Positions 7,289-14,932 of a DNA stretch of 18,046 nt are shown here, in pieces. The stretch's first letter is position 1; each line of letters begins with the position of its first letter. The stretch is from Methylotenera sp. (GTDB taxonomy: Bacteria > Pseudomonadota > Gammaproteobacteria > Burkholderiales > Methylophilaceae), in NCBI GenBank assembly GCA_013816325.1, contig JACDEP010000025.1, forward strand, positions 1 to 18,046, read 5' to 3'. Both the position numbers and the translations under genes were made by a program. The notes under the pieces are model-generated. The model had not been told where the DNA came from. It searched no databases and was given only the letters and a program-made list of their open reading frames with translations.

Positions 7289-8689
7289 ATGAATTTTCTA
7301 CAGTTTTTACTCATACTTAAAGCGCGTTTCAGAATCATTTTAGTGACTTTTGTCGTGATCGTACTGACTGCGATGGCAGTGACGCTAATGCTGCCAAAAA
7401 GCTTTAAGGCAACCACCTCGCTATTGTTAAATTATAAAGGGATGGATCCGGTGACGGGGGTGATACTACCTGCGCAATTGATGCCAGGCTATATGGCAAC
7501 ACAGGTTGATATTATTCAAAGCCAGAATATTGCTTTAAAAGTGGTAGAAAAATTAGGCTTAGCAAAAAGTCCACGTACAGAAGAGCAATTCCAAAAGGCG
7601 ACCGACGGCAGAGGTGATATTAATAACTGGTTAGCAGAATTGCTATTAAAGAAACTGGATGTTAAGCCTTCAAAAGAAAGTAGTGTCCTGGAAATTTCAT
7701 TTAATGCGGTAGAGCCGAATTTTGCGGCTGCGGTAGCTAATGCCTTTGCTGACAATTATCAAGCTACCAGTGTGCAGTTAAAGGTAGAACCAGCACAGAA
7801 AGCCGCCGGTTATTTTGGTGAGCAGATTAAAACCTTGCGTGACAACTTAGAACAAGCACAAGGCCGCTTATCTAAATATCAACAAGACCATGGCATCACA
7901 AATATTGAGCAAAGTTTCGACGTAGAAAATATGCGCCTGAATGAGCTATCAACGCAATTAAGCATCGCGCAGTCAGCCGCTATAGAGGCGAGATCACGCA
8001 GCAATAATGCGATGAGGAACGCAGCTGATTCTCCTGACGTAGCGCTAAGTCCTGTGATACAAAGTCTCAAAGTGGATGCGGGACGTGCAGAAAGCAAATT
8101 GGCTGACCTCTCCGAACGCTTGGGTAAGAATCATCCCCAATATCAATCGGCTGCTAGTGAATTAGCCAAAATCAAGTCTCAATTAAACGCAGAAATACAT
8201 AGCACTGCTACGAGTGTCAATGGTTCATCTAGCATCAATCAGCAGCGCGAATCAGAGTTGCGTATCCAAGTTGAGATGCAAAAGAAACGAGTTCTTGAGC
8301 TTAACCGTGCGCGGGTGGACATGGGTGTGTTGCTAAAAGATGTGGACACAGCTCAGAAAGCCATGGATGCCGTTACTCAACGCTTTAGCCAAACCAGTAT
8401 TGAAGGCCAATCTAACCAAAGTGATATTGCGATACTGAATCCTGCAATCCCGCCCCTCAAACCTAATAGCCCTAAGATGCTTTTGAGCTTGGTGATGGCA
8501 ATTATGCTAGGCGGGATATTAGGTATAGGTTTTGGTCTATTCGCAGAGTTGCTGGATAGACGTGTACGTAGTCGCGATGACATTTCCAATATCTTGGGTG
8601 TTCCGGTATTTGCGATTATTGAAAGCAAGCCCAAACATAAATCAAGAAGACTTTTCCCCAGAAATAATGCGGGTCTGCTAACAGCTTAA
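7289..8689 (+). CDS. epsF: Chain-length determinant protein EpsF (Wzz/PCP family)
   Basis: 466-residue polysaccharide co-polymerase that sets polymer chain length at the inner membrane. A first membrane helix at about 15-35 leads into a Wzz domain (SFKATTSLLLNYKG onward). A long periplasmic part with coiled-coil-like helices (about 170-385, including LRDNLEQAQGRLSKYQQ) follows. The Pro-rich PPLKPNSPK motif precedes the second membrane helix (397-417). The cytoplasmic tail (418-466) is RRVRSRDDISNILGVPVF then a basic end, with no kinase domain, so the kinase-like partner is the separate EpsG just downstream. The ribosome binding site AAAAGG lies 5-6 bases before ATG. Repeats of the gene's 3' end lie in the following gap. 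Confidence 0.93.
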   Translation: MNFLQFLLILKARFRIILVTFVVIVLTAMAVTLMLPKSFKATTSLLLNYKGMDPVTGVILPAQLMPGYMATQVDIIQSQNIALKVVEKLGLAKSPRTEEQFQKATDGRGDINNWLAELLLKKLDVKPSKESSVLEISFNAVEPNFAAAVANAFADNYQATSVQLKVEPAQKAAGYFGEQIKTLRDNLEQAQGRLSKYQQDHGITNIEQSFDVENMRLNELSTQLSIAQSAAIEARSRSNNAMRNAADSPDVALSPVIQSLKVDAGRAESKLADLSERLGKNHPQYQSAASELAKIKSQLNAEIHSTATSVNGSSSINQQRESELRIQVEMQKKRVLELNRARVDMGVLLKDVDTAQKAMDAVTQRFSQTSIEGQSNQSDIAILNPAIPPLKPNSPKMLLSLVMAIMLGGILGIGFGLFAELLDRRVRSRDDISNILGVPVFAIIESKPKHKSRRLFPRNNAGLLTA

Positions 8690-8721
8690 GACAAGCTAGC
8701 TTGAATGACGACACAGCTTAA
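8681..8721. repeat. Repeated 3' end of epsF (ACAGCTTAA) with an internal 12-bp palindrome
   Basis: ACAGCTTAA at 8681-8689 (final codons plus TAA stop of epsF) recurs at 8713-8721, 32 bp later. A degenerate middle copy (TAGCTTGAA, about 8697-8705) lies 16 bp along, suggesting three roughly 16-bp units. CAAGCTAGCTTG (8692-8703) is a perfect palindrome at the first junction. Confidence 0.5.
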
Positions 8722-8732
8722 AGGGAACATAA

Positions 8733-9614
8733 ATGGCTAATTTAAATAGTAAGAATGACTCTATGCAGGTTTCAAGAACACTTTACCGAGATGCCAGCAT
8801 AGGTAAATTATTGCTGGATTTAGGCAAAATTACACCGGAAGATGCAGAACGCATCTTGCGTTTGCAGAAAACGGAAGGCTTGCATTTTGGTGTGGCGGCA
8901 CAAAGGTTAGGCATGGTTACAGAGGCGGATATTCACCAGGCCTTATCACTGCAATTTGACTATCCCTATTTGCAAGCTAATCAAGGTGCTTTCAGTAAAG
9001 ATCTGGTAGCCGCATATCAGCCATTCTCACGCCAAGTGGAAGCATTACGCGCACTGCGCAGCCAATTGATACTGCGCTGGTTTAATGAAGGTAATAAATC
9101 TCTGGCTATCGTTTCAGCAAGCGAAGGTGATGGCTGCAGTACCCTTGCTGCAAATCTGGCGGTGGTGTTTTCGCAATTGGGAGAGCAAACCCTTTTAGTC
9201 GATGCTAATTTAAGAAATCCTACACAGCACAAGATCTTCAACTTATCTGAGCGACGAGGCTTGTCCGATATTTTAGTAGGTCGGGCTGATTCAGCTGTAA
9301 TGACCAAGATCGATTCATTCGTAGATTTAACGGTGTTAGGTGCGGGTACAGTACCGCCTAATCCGCAAGAATTGTTAAGCCGCTCAATTTTTACTGATTT
9401 TATTAATCAGGCAACCACTCATTACGATATTGTAATTGTTGATACTGCCCCTGCTAATAATACTTCAGATGCCCAAGCTGTTGCCGGGCGTTGTGGGGGT
9501 GCTTTACTGGTATCTAAATTAAACGAAACCAGAATTGCAGAACTGGAAAATATTCGTGATCAGCTCATGGTGTCCGGTGTGACGATTGTGGGTGCTGTGG
9601 TGAATGATTTTTAA
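8733..9614 (+). CDS. epsG: EpsG, BY-kinase-like P-loop ATPase with an MshEN-like N-terminal domain
   Basis: 293 residues. The N-terminal domain (about 20-80) has two similar halves: SIGKLLLDLGKIT..DAERILRLQ and FGVAAQRLGMVTEADIHQALSLQFDYPYL. This is the pattern of MshEN/T2SSE_N domains. The C-terminal part (about 120-293) is a CpsD/Wzc-type ATPase: P-loop SASEGDGCST (128-137), Walker A' LLVDANLRNP (154-163), Walker B IVIVDTAP (233-240). Oddities: the P-loop lysine position is Cys135, the second aspartate of Walker A' is Asn159, and residues 262-293 contain no tyrosine, so a typical autophosphorylating cluster is absent. Position after epsF and overall length fit the EpsG family (split Wzz and kinase). 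Whether it is an active kinase is doubtful. Confidence 0.9.
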   Translation: MANLNSKNDSMQVSRTLYRDASIGKLLLDLGKITPEDAERILRLQKTEGLHFGVAAQRLGMVTEADIHQALSLQFDYPYLQANQGAFSKDLVAAYQPFSRQVEALRALRSQLILRWFNEGNKSLAIVSASEGDGCSTLAANLAVVFSQLGEQTLLVDANLRNPTQHKIFNLSERRGLSDILVGRADSAVMTKIDSFVDLTVLGAGTVPPNPQELLSRSIFTDFINQATTHYDIVIVDTAPANNTSDAQAVAGRCGGALLVSKLNETRIAELENIRDQLMVSGVTIVGAVVNDF

Positions 9615-9644
9615 GTCCTTTTTATCATGAAGTCCCTTTATCCC
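9611..9644. repeat. 17-bp-period duplication at the epsG stop codon
   Basis: AAGTCCTTTTTATC starting at 9613, in the TAA stop (9612-9614), recurs as AAGTCCCTTTATC from 9630, exactly 17 bp later. One base is missing and one is changed. The second copy is entirely non-coding. Confidence 0.65.
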
Positions 9645-9688
9645 ATTAACACCAAGCGTCGAGTTAGGTAACCCAATAGCTAATCCAC

Positions 9689-10657
9689 ATGAATGCCTAT
9701 CTCTCTAAATTACATTCGAAACTTAACTACATCAACACTTCCGTCACTAAATTCAATTTCATCGAATTAAGAGCGTTGTTGATCGTACTGCTTGGCTTGG
9801 CGGTGATGTATATCCCAAGTTTTGTAGACCTGTTCAAAGGCATCTGGAGTACGGATCAACAGGGGCACGGCCCCATTGTATTAGCGATATCTGCGTGGTT
9901 CTTTTATTACAAGGCAAAGCAACTTGCCGCGATGAACTTTGTAGCGATACCTGCACCGCAATTGGGCTGGCCCATATTGATATTAGGTTGTGTGTTATTC
10001 ATTGTAGGCCGGTCGCAATCGCTATATATATTTGAAGTCGGATCCCTTATTTTAGTTTTGCTAGGCATCGTGCTTCTGTTTTATGGGGTGTCCATCGCCA
10101 AGCATTTCTGGTTTGCCTTTTTCTTCATGTTATTCATGGTGCCGCTACCTGCTTCTATTGTAGACGTAGTTACGCAGCCCATGAAACTGGCAGTGTCTTT
10201 CGCTTCCGAGCACCTGCTTTATTTTTTAGGATACCCCGTAGCTAGGTCTGGCGTAGTGGTCTATATTGGGTCGTACCAGTTATTAGTAGCCGATGCTTGC
10301 GCTGGATTGAATTCGCTGTTTACGCTTGAAGCGTTAGGGCTTTTATACATGAATGTGATGCGCCATGAATCACCACTGCGTAATATGCTATTGGCCGCAT
10401 TAATCGTACCGATCTCATTTACCTCAAACGTGACCAGAGTGGTTATTCTGGCTTTGATTACCTATTACTGGGGCGATGAGGCTGGCCAAGGCTTCATTCA
10501 TGAGTTTTCCGGCATGTTGCTATTTATTACCGCCTTATTGCTGATCATGGGGGTTGATAGCTTATTAAGGCTCATTTCTAAGCAGCTAGAGCTGCGTCAT
10601 AAAGGCAATGTCAACAAAACATATGGCGACAAGAAGACTTATGGAAAGAAGGTATAA
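9689..10657 (+). CDS. xrtB: Exosortase B
   Basis: 322-residue polytopic membrane enzyme with about eight hydrophobic segments. The exosortase catalytic triad is visible: Cys204 in VADACAGLNSL, Arg250 in SNVTRVV and His271 in GFIHEFSG. Exosortases cleave PEP-CTERM tails and are thought to transfer the protein to a surface acceptor, probably linked to the EPS. The neighbouring EpsD-EpsG and EpsI place it in the B type. A C-terminal Lys-rich extension (about 300-322) includes a duplicated hexapeptide KTYGDK / KTYGKK. The ribosome binding site before ATG 9689 is weak. A likely substrate is the PEP-CTERM protein at 102-617. The stop codon touches the epsI start with no gap, which implies translational coupling. 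Confidence 0.96.
   Translation: MNAYLSKLHSKLNYINTSVTKFNFIELRALLIVLLGLAVMYIPSFVDLFKGIWSTDQQGHGPIVLAISAWFFYYKAKQLAAMNFVAIPAPQLGWPILILGCVLFIVGRSQSLYIFEVGSLILVLLGIVLLFYGVSIAKHFWFAFFFMLFMVPLPASIVDVVTQPMKLAVSFASEHLLYFLGYPVARSGVVVYIGSYQLLVADACAGLNSLFTLEALGLLYMNVMRHESPLRNMLLAALIVPISFTSNVTRVVILALITYYWGDEAGQGFIHEFSGMLLFITALLLIMGVDSLLRLISKQLELRHKGNVNKTYGDKKTYGKKV
10616..10651. repeat. 18-bp in-frame duplication at the 3' end of xrtB
   Basis: AAAACATATGGCGACAAG (10616-10633) is followed directly by AAGACTTATGGAAAGAAG (10634-10651), 13 of 18 identical. It encodes the repeat KTYGDK-KTYGKK, and the stop codon follows one codon later. Confidence 0.65.
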
Positions 10658-11389
10658 GTGAGTACAGCTACATCTAACGCACTGGCGCCTCTTAACCTGT
10701 CTTGGAATAAAAGCCTAGTGGTATGTGCGTTTCTACTCTTATCTGCTTTATGTGCCCTGTTGCTGACGCCTAGATATTACTCCGTCACTACTGTGCCTGA
10801 TTTAGCGAAAATGGTGCCAACAAAATTCAAGAATTGGAAAGAGGTAGCTAGTCCTTACAACCAAGTAGGCCTGACAACTGACAAGAACAGCCTAGTCAAC
10901 CAGCTTTACGATGGTGTGCTCATGCGTACCTACGTGAATGATAAGGGCAATCAGGTGATGCTGGCATTGGCTTATGCGCGTGAACAGAAACAGGACATTA
11001 AAATTCATCGCCCCGAAGTGTGTTATGTAGCCCAAGGGTTTGAGATGCTTCAGCAAACTAAAAACAACATTAGCATGCAGCAAAACCAAATCACTAAACC
11101 GGTTGCCATGAACCGTTTACTCATGCGTAACCAGAACCGTGCTGAAGCGGTGAGTTACTGGATACGCATAGGTGATGCCTACCCAGGAGACGGCATGGCT
11201 GCCAGAATGAAAATTCTACGTGAAGGCCTTCATGGCAAAGTGCTGGACGGTATTCTCGTACGCGCTTCTACCGTGTTGGATGAAGAATCAGAATCAAGTT
11301 CGGCTTATCAAATCCAAGAAGAATTTCTCAAAGATCTATTGAATAGCTTACCTGCAAATCAGCAATCACTCCTAGTTGCAAAGAGCTAA
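10658..11389 (+). CDS. epsI: Exosortase-associated protein EpsI, B type
   Basis: 243 residues starting at GTG directly after the xrtB stop codon. One N-terminal membrane helix (about 18-37) anchors a periplasmic domain. The EpsI signature HRPEVCYVAQGF (117-128, with Cys122) is present, together with SYWIRIGD (166-173) and DGILVRAST (197-205). In many systems EpsI is fused to the exosortase, and here the two are adjacent separate genes. The conserved cysteine suggests a role close to catalysis or to handling of cleaved PEP-CTERM tails, but the biochemical function is not established. The C-terminal end is acidic and Ser-rich (LDEESESSS). Confidence 0.93.
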   Translation: MSTATSNALAPLNLSWNKSLVVCAFLLLSALCALLLTPRYYSVTTVPDLAKMVPTKFKNWKEVASPYNQVGLTTDKNSLVNQLYDGVLMRTYVNDKGNQVMLALAYAREQKQDIKIHRPEVCYVAQGFEMLQQTKNNISMQQNQITKPVAMNRLLMRNQNRAEAVSYWIRIGDAYPGDGMAARMKILREGLHGKVLDGILVRASTVLDEESESSSAYQIQEEFLKDLLNSLPANQQSLLVAKS

Positions 11390-11440
11390 ATCGTGAGTTA
11401 CCAGTATTCAACTCTTCATCCATTAGACAGGAAAGCAACA

Positions 11441-12757
11441 ATGGCTTTACAAGGTTTATTAAAAGCCTCTAGTACTACGATTGCGACTACCGCGTTCATT
11501 ACAATGATCGGTTTTTTTACATCGGTGATCACGGCTAGGATTTTGGGTCCTGAAGGGCGCGGCTTATTGTCTGGGGCTTTATTGATTGCCACGTTAGCGG
11601 GCAACACCGCTTTGTTTGGGTTAGCCAATACTTTTGTGTACCATAAAGGTGCGGAGCGCACATTTAATTACAAACTATTCTTCATTTTCTCCCTTATTTT
11701 TATCTGCATTACATCAGCCGGCTTTTCATATTTCGGCTTGCAGCTATCCAGTGAGCAAAAGCTGCATCAAGAGCTTTACCTCATCATCATCATGGCGATT
11801 GTTTCAGGGGGCTACGGCTACTTTAATGCACTCAGCCAGTTGAACCATGAACTATATTTCTTTAACTTGATGCGTGTTGGGTTAGTTATTGGGAATTTAT
11901 TACTGCTAGGTGTCATTATGCTGTTCTTTCAGCCAGTGACTTTTGTACAAATATTGATTACGCAAATCATCGTGAGCAGTTCATTGATGTTGTGGGGCAT
12001 TATCTGGGCTAAGAAGAACGCTATTTGGGCTGCAAAGAAGCAGCCTGAAGTAAATGCCATCGCAGATAGCCATATTACTTGGGGCGACATGCTGGGTTAC
12101 GGCGTCAAGCATCACGGTACTGTTCTACTGGGTATCCTGCTGGTTAACTTTGATAAATTGGCATTGCTCAATATGGGTACCATTATTGAGTATGGCTATT
12201 ACGCCTTAGCGTTTACTACGTCCCGATTAATAGGTGCGGTACAAGAAGCTACTTCTACCGCGTTATATGCCAGATTCGCCGGTAAGGATATCGGTCAGCT
12301 TTCCACAAACGTAAACAATGCCTTCCGCCTGACTTTTATCCCTATGCTGGTATTGGCTGGCGTCGGCGCTGCGCTTTCCCCTTGGCTAATTCCTTTTGTT
12401 TACGGCAAAGCTTTTACGTCAATGACTATTCCTTTTGCCATCTTGCTTTTTGAATGCGTCATCAGCGGTGCAAGTTGGACGTTGGCGCAGCGTTTTAACG
12501 CAGGCGGCAGGCCAGGCTTGGTGTTCTTCAGACAATTTATTTCAGTGATTCCCATATTTATGGCCTTGCCATTTTTACCGCATGAAAACATCCACATCTA
12601 CCTGAGCGGCTTGATGCTAATCGGGGCGATATTACGTCTTAGCGTCACATTAGGTATTTATCCTTTTGTGCTCAAAGAGCCGGTTCCGCAAATATTGCCG
12701 AACGGCAAGGACATTAAATCGGCACTTAAATTGCTTAGTAAAGATAAGGCGCCTTAA
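11441..12757 (+). CDS. Wzx-like oligosaccharide flippase (MOP superfamily)
   Basis: A 438-residue protein with about 12 hydrophobic helices, starting with TTAFITMIGFFTSVITARILGPEGRGLLSG in two adjoining pieces. The ITARILGPEGRG-type motif after helix 1 is typical of polysaccharide biosynthesis flippases (Polysacc_synt). It is expected to move the lipid-linked repeat unit across the inner membrane to the Wzy polymerase. Two starts are possible. I prefer ATG 11441, because AGGAAAG lies 5 bases upstream. A GTG at 11393 would add 16 residues and leave only 3 bases after epsI, so it is a serious alternative. Flippases diverge too much to infer the sugar substrate. Confidence 0.9.
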   Translation: MALQGLLKASSTTIATTAFITMIGFFTSVITARILGPEGRGLLSGALLIATLAGNTALFGLANTFVYHKGAERTFNYKLFFIFSLIFICITSAGFSYFGLQLSSEQKLHQELYLIIIMAIVSGGYGYFNALSQLNHELYFFNLMRVGLVIGNLLLLGVIMLFFQPVTFVQILITQIIVSSSLMLWGIIWAKKNAIWAAKKQPEVNAIADSHITWGDMLGYGVKHHGTVLLGILLVNFDKLALLNMGTIIEYGYYALAFTTSRLIGAVQEATSTALYARFAGKDIGQLSTNVNNAFRLTFIPMLVLAGVGAALSPWLIPFVYGKAFTSMTIPFAILLFECVISGASWTLAQRFNAGGRPGLVFFRQFISVIPIFMALPFLPHENIHIYLSGLMLIGAILRLSVTLGIYPFVLKEPVPQILPNGKDIKSALKLLSKDKAP

Positions 12758-12760
12758 GCC

Positions 12761-13759
12761 ATGATGGTTCAATCGGAACATTTGAAAGCGTATATAAATA
12801 TGGAGCAAAAGCTCGATCATAAACTTGATCATAGCGAGATGATGCTGGGTATCATCAGGCAGCATGACTTCCTACTGGAGTTGATCGGCAATAAGAGCTT
12901 TATTTATGTGGATATGCCGGTATACGGTAATATCGGCGATCTACTCATCATGCAGGGCACCCTTAAGTTCTTTGAAAACAATAATTTAGTACCACGTATC
13001 GTCGCACCTATCTTTGCTTTTGATGTGGGCTGGATACAACCTGATGAGGTGGTCGTATTTCAGGGTGGTGGCAATTTTGGTGATCTGTATGCAGGCATGC
13101 AGCCATTAAGAGAAAAGGTAGCGCAAGAAAAACAGCATAACCGCATCATCATTCTGCCGCAGACCATTCATTTTTCTAGCGCCGAAGCTATGGCTAAGTC
13201 TGTGACCATATTTCAGCAGCATAATGACGTGCATTTATGCGTGCGTGATGAAAACTCCTACCAGCTTGCCAAGCAATTTACAAAACAAGCTTATTTGGCG
13301 CCAGATATGGCGCATCATTTATTCCCCATCAAAAGCAGCCCGCCACAACCAAAAACCACACTGCTATTGAGCCGTACGGATGATGAAAAAGCTGTAACAA
13401 AACTGGAAAATACCCCATACACAACGGTAACCGATTGGCCGGAACTCATAGGCAAGCGTGAGAAAAATTTCAGGCGGTTTTATTTGGCGATACGTCTATT
13501 TTACAGGACTGGATTGGGTTCTTTGGGCAACCGGATATTTGCAAAACTATGGCCTGCTTATGCTAGCACCCTGATTCAAGATGCTATCGAGCTATTTGAC
13601 CGTCATGAATATATTGTCACGGACAGGTTGCATGGGCACATTCTAGCTAGCTTGATGAGCAAACCACATACGGTAATGGATAACAGCTATGGCAAGAACT
13701 CCGGATATTTTAAGGTTTGGACTGGTCGAAGTGACATAGTGACTTTAGACAACAAGTGA
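12761..13759 (+). CDS. Polysaccharide pyruvyl transferase family protein
   Basis: 332 residues matching the PS_pyruv_trans fold (Bacillus EpsO/YvfF and rhizobial PssM-like). Visible motifs are YGNIGDLLIMQGT (55-67), VVFQGGGNFGDLY (98-110), RIIILPQTIHFSS (128-140), CVRDE, TDRLHGH (287-293) and DNSYGKNSG (307-315). Known family members add a ketal-linked pyruvate from phosphoenolpyruvate to a sugar of the repeat unit, making the polymer acidic. The gene starts 3 bases after the flippase stop. ATG 12761 is chosen, and ATG 12764 is in frame as well. Its last codons form the first unit of a degenerate 17-bp tandem array that fills most of the gap to the next gene. Confidence 0.92.
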   Translation: MMVQSEHLKAYINMEQKLDHKLDHSEMMLGIIRQHDFLLELIGNKSFIYVDMPVYGNIGDLLIMQGTLKFFENNNLVPRIVAPIFAFDVGWIQPDEVVVFQGGGNFGDLYAGMQPLREKVAQEKQHNRIIILPQTIHFSSAEAMAKSVTIFQQHNDVHLCVRDENSYQLAKQFTKQAYLAPDMAHHLFPIKSSPPQPKTTLLLSRTDDEKAVTKLENTPYTTVTDWPELIGKREKNFRRFYLAIRLFYRTGLGSLGNRIFAKLWPAYASTLIQDAIELFDRHEYIVTDRLHGHILASLMSKPHTVMDNSYGKNSGYFKVWTGRSDIVTLDNK

Positions 13760-13837
13760 GCTTAGGAACAAGTAACTTTAGAGAGCAAGTGACATTTAAG
13801 AGCAAGAGACTTTAGAAAAATTGAGTGAAATTTAAGG
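13742..13837. repeat. Degenerate 17-bp tandem array after the pyruvyl transferase gene
   Basis: Five units and a partial sixth: 13742-13758, 13759-13774, 13775-13791, 13792-13808, 13809-13827 and 13828-13837. Unit 1 is ACTTTAGACAACAAGTG and unit 3 is ACTTTAGAGAGCAAGTG. Others vary by substitutions and 1-2-bp indels. Unit 1 encodes the protein's last residues, and the TGA stop (13757-13759) overlaps its end. The remaining units are non-coding. Confidence 0.75.
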
Positions 13838-13846
13838 CATTAAAAA

Positions 13847-14929
13847 ATGGCTACTTTTGACGTATTACTCCCAGTAAAAAACGGCATGGATTATCTGGCC
13901 GAAGCGCTGGATAGCATCTGCGACCAGACTTATGAAGATTGGCGTTTGCTGGTGCTAGACCACGGCTCTACAGATGGCAGCTACGAGTTAGCAACGGTCT
14001 ATGCCATGCAGGATCCGCGTATCGTCGTGAAGTCCTTCCCCAACGCAAAAGGGCTTTCAGGTTTGTTAAATTGCGGTTTGGATTTGTGTGATGCTCAATA
14101 TGTATTAAGACAAGATGCTGACGATGTCTCCATGCCTAACCGCATGGAAGAGATTGCCAGAGCTTTTGAAGCCGATGAGGATTTAGTCTTGGTTGGTTCG
14201 CTGGGGGAGGTCATCAATGCAACTGGCGAGCGTATCGGTAGTTTCAATGTGCCGGCAGATGAATATACCCTGCGCTGCATGGCGCTATTTCGCACCCCGG
14301 TGATGCATCCTACCGTGGCTATGCGTCTAAGCGAGGTCCGCAGGTTAGGTGCCCGTTACGGTGTCGATTTCATGCAGATATTGCCACCCGACCAGCAGAT
14401 AGAAGTACCGAACCTGGCGGAAGATTATTTCATGTTCGGTCAATTGGCACTGATCAGCAAATGCGAGAATATCCAGCAGGAGCTTATCCAATACCGCTGG
14501 CATGGCGCCAATATCAGTTCTACCAAGTATGTTGAGCAAACCAATGTGGCACTAAAGATCTCGCGCAATTTTATACAGATGCTGTCGCTTATTCATGGCA
14601 CGGAACCGTTTGACCCAGCACCATTTTGTAATCATGGCGAGAAGCTTATCCGCTACCCTCAGCAGAATGATTTTAGTCTGGAATATGAACCGCTCAAAAG
14701 CGTGCTGACTAAGCTTATTTCAGATCCTTCTGTGCGTGAGCGCGAGCTGGATTACCGTTGGGTACTTAGCCATCGTTCATTGCCAGTCATGTTGTATCGC
14801 TACCTGCGGTTCGTTCTTAAGCATGGCAAATCAGAAACAGAATGGCGTAGCGTGCGTGCGTGGATGGTCGATGCCATTAAACAAAGAAAGCCGCTTACCA
14901 TCAATGCCAGCGGCTTAGTTGAGGGCTAA
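13847..14929 (+). CDS. Family 2 glycosyltransferase
   Basis: 360 residues. A GT-A fold N-terminal domain begins FDVLLPVKNGMDYLAEALDS, with the nucleotide-binding segment LDHGSTDGS (37-45) and the metal-binding DADD (90-93). An acidic LAEDYFMF segment further on is the probable catalytic-base region. The C-terminal third (about 230-360) is helical and basic with no membrane helix, so the enzyme is cytoplasmic and probably membrane-associated. It should add one sugar to the undecaprenyl-linked EPS unit, with donor and linkage unknown. The ATG follows AAGG in the last degenerate repeat unit. Its base composition is slightly more GC-rich than the control region but similar to the other enzymes. 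Confidence 0.93.
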   Translation: MATFDVLLPVKNGMDYLAEALDSICDQTYEDWRLLVLDHGSTDGSYELATVYAMQDPRIVVKSFPNAKGLSGLLNCGLDLCDAQYVLRQDADDVSMPNRMEEIARAFEADEDLVLVGSLGEVINATGERIGSFNVPADEYTLRCMALFRTPVMHPTVAMRLSEVRRLGARYGVDFMQILPPDQQIEVPNLAEDYFMFGQLALISKCENIQQELIQYRWHGANISSTKYVEQTNVALKISRNFIQMLSLIHGTEPFDPAPFCNHGEKLIRYPQQNDFSLEYEPLKSVLTKLISDPSVRERELDYRWVLSHRSLPVMLYRYLRFVLKHGKSETEWRSVRAWMVDAIKQRKPLTINASGLVEG

Positions 14930-14932
14930 ATC

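Noticed and set aside
7211..13837. CRISPR array or dispersed REP-type repeats
   Set aside because: Repeat units are directly tandem without unique spacers, differ in sequence between sites, and no cas genes are present.
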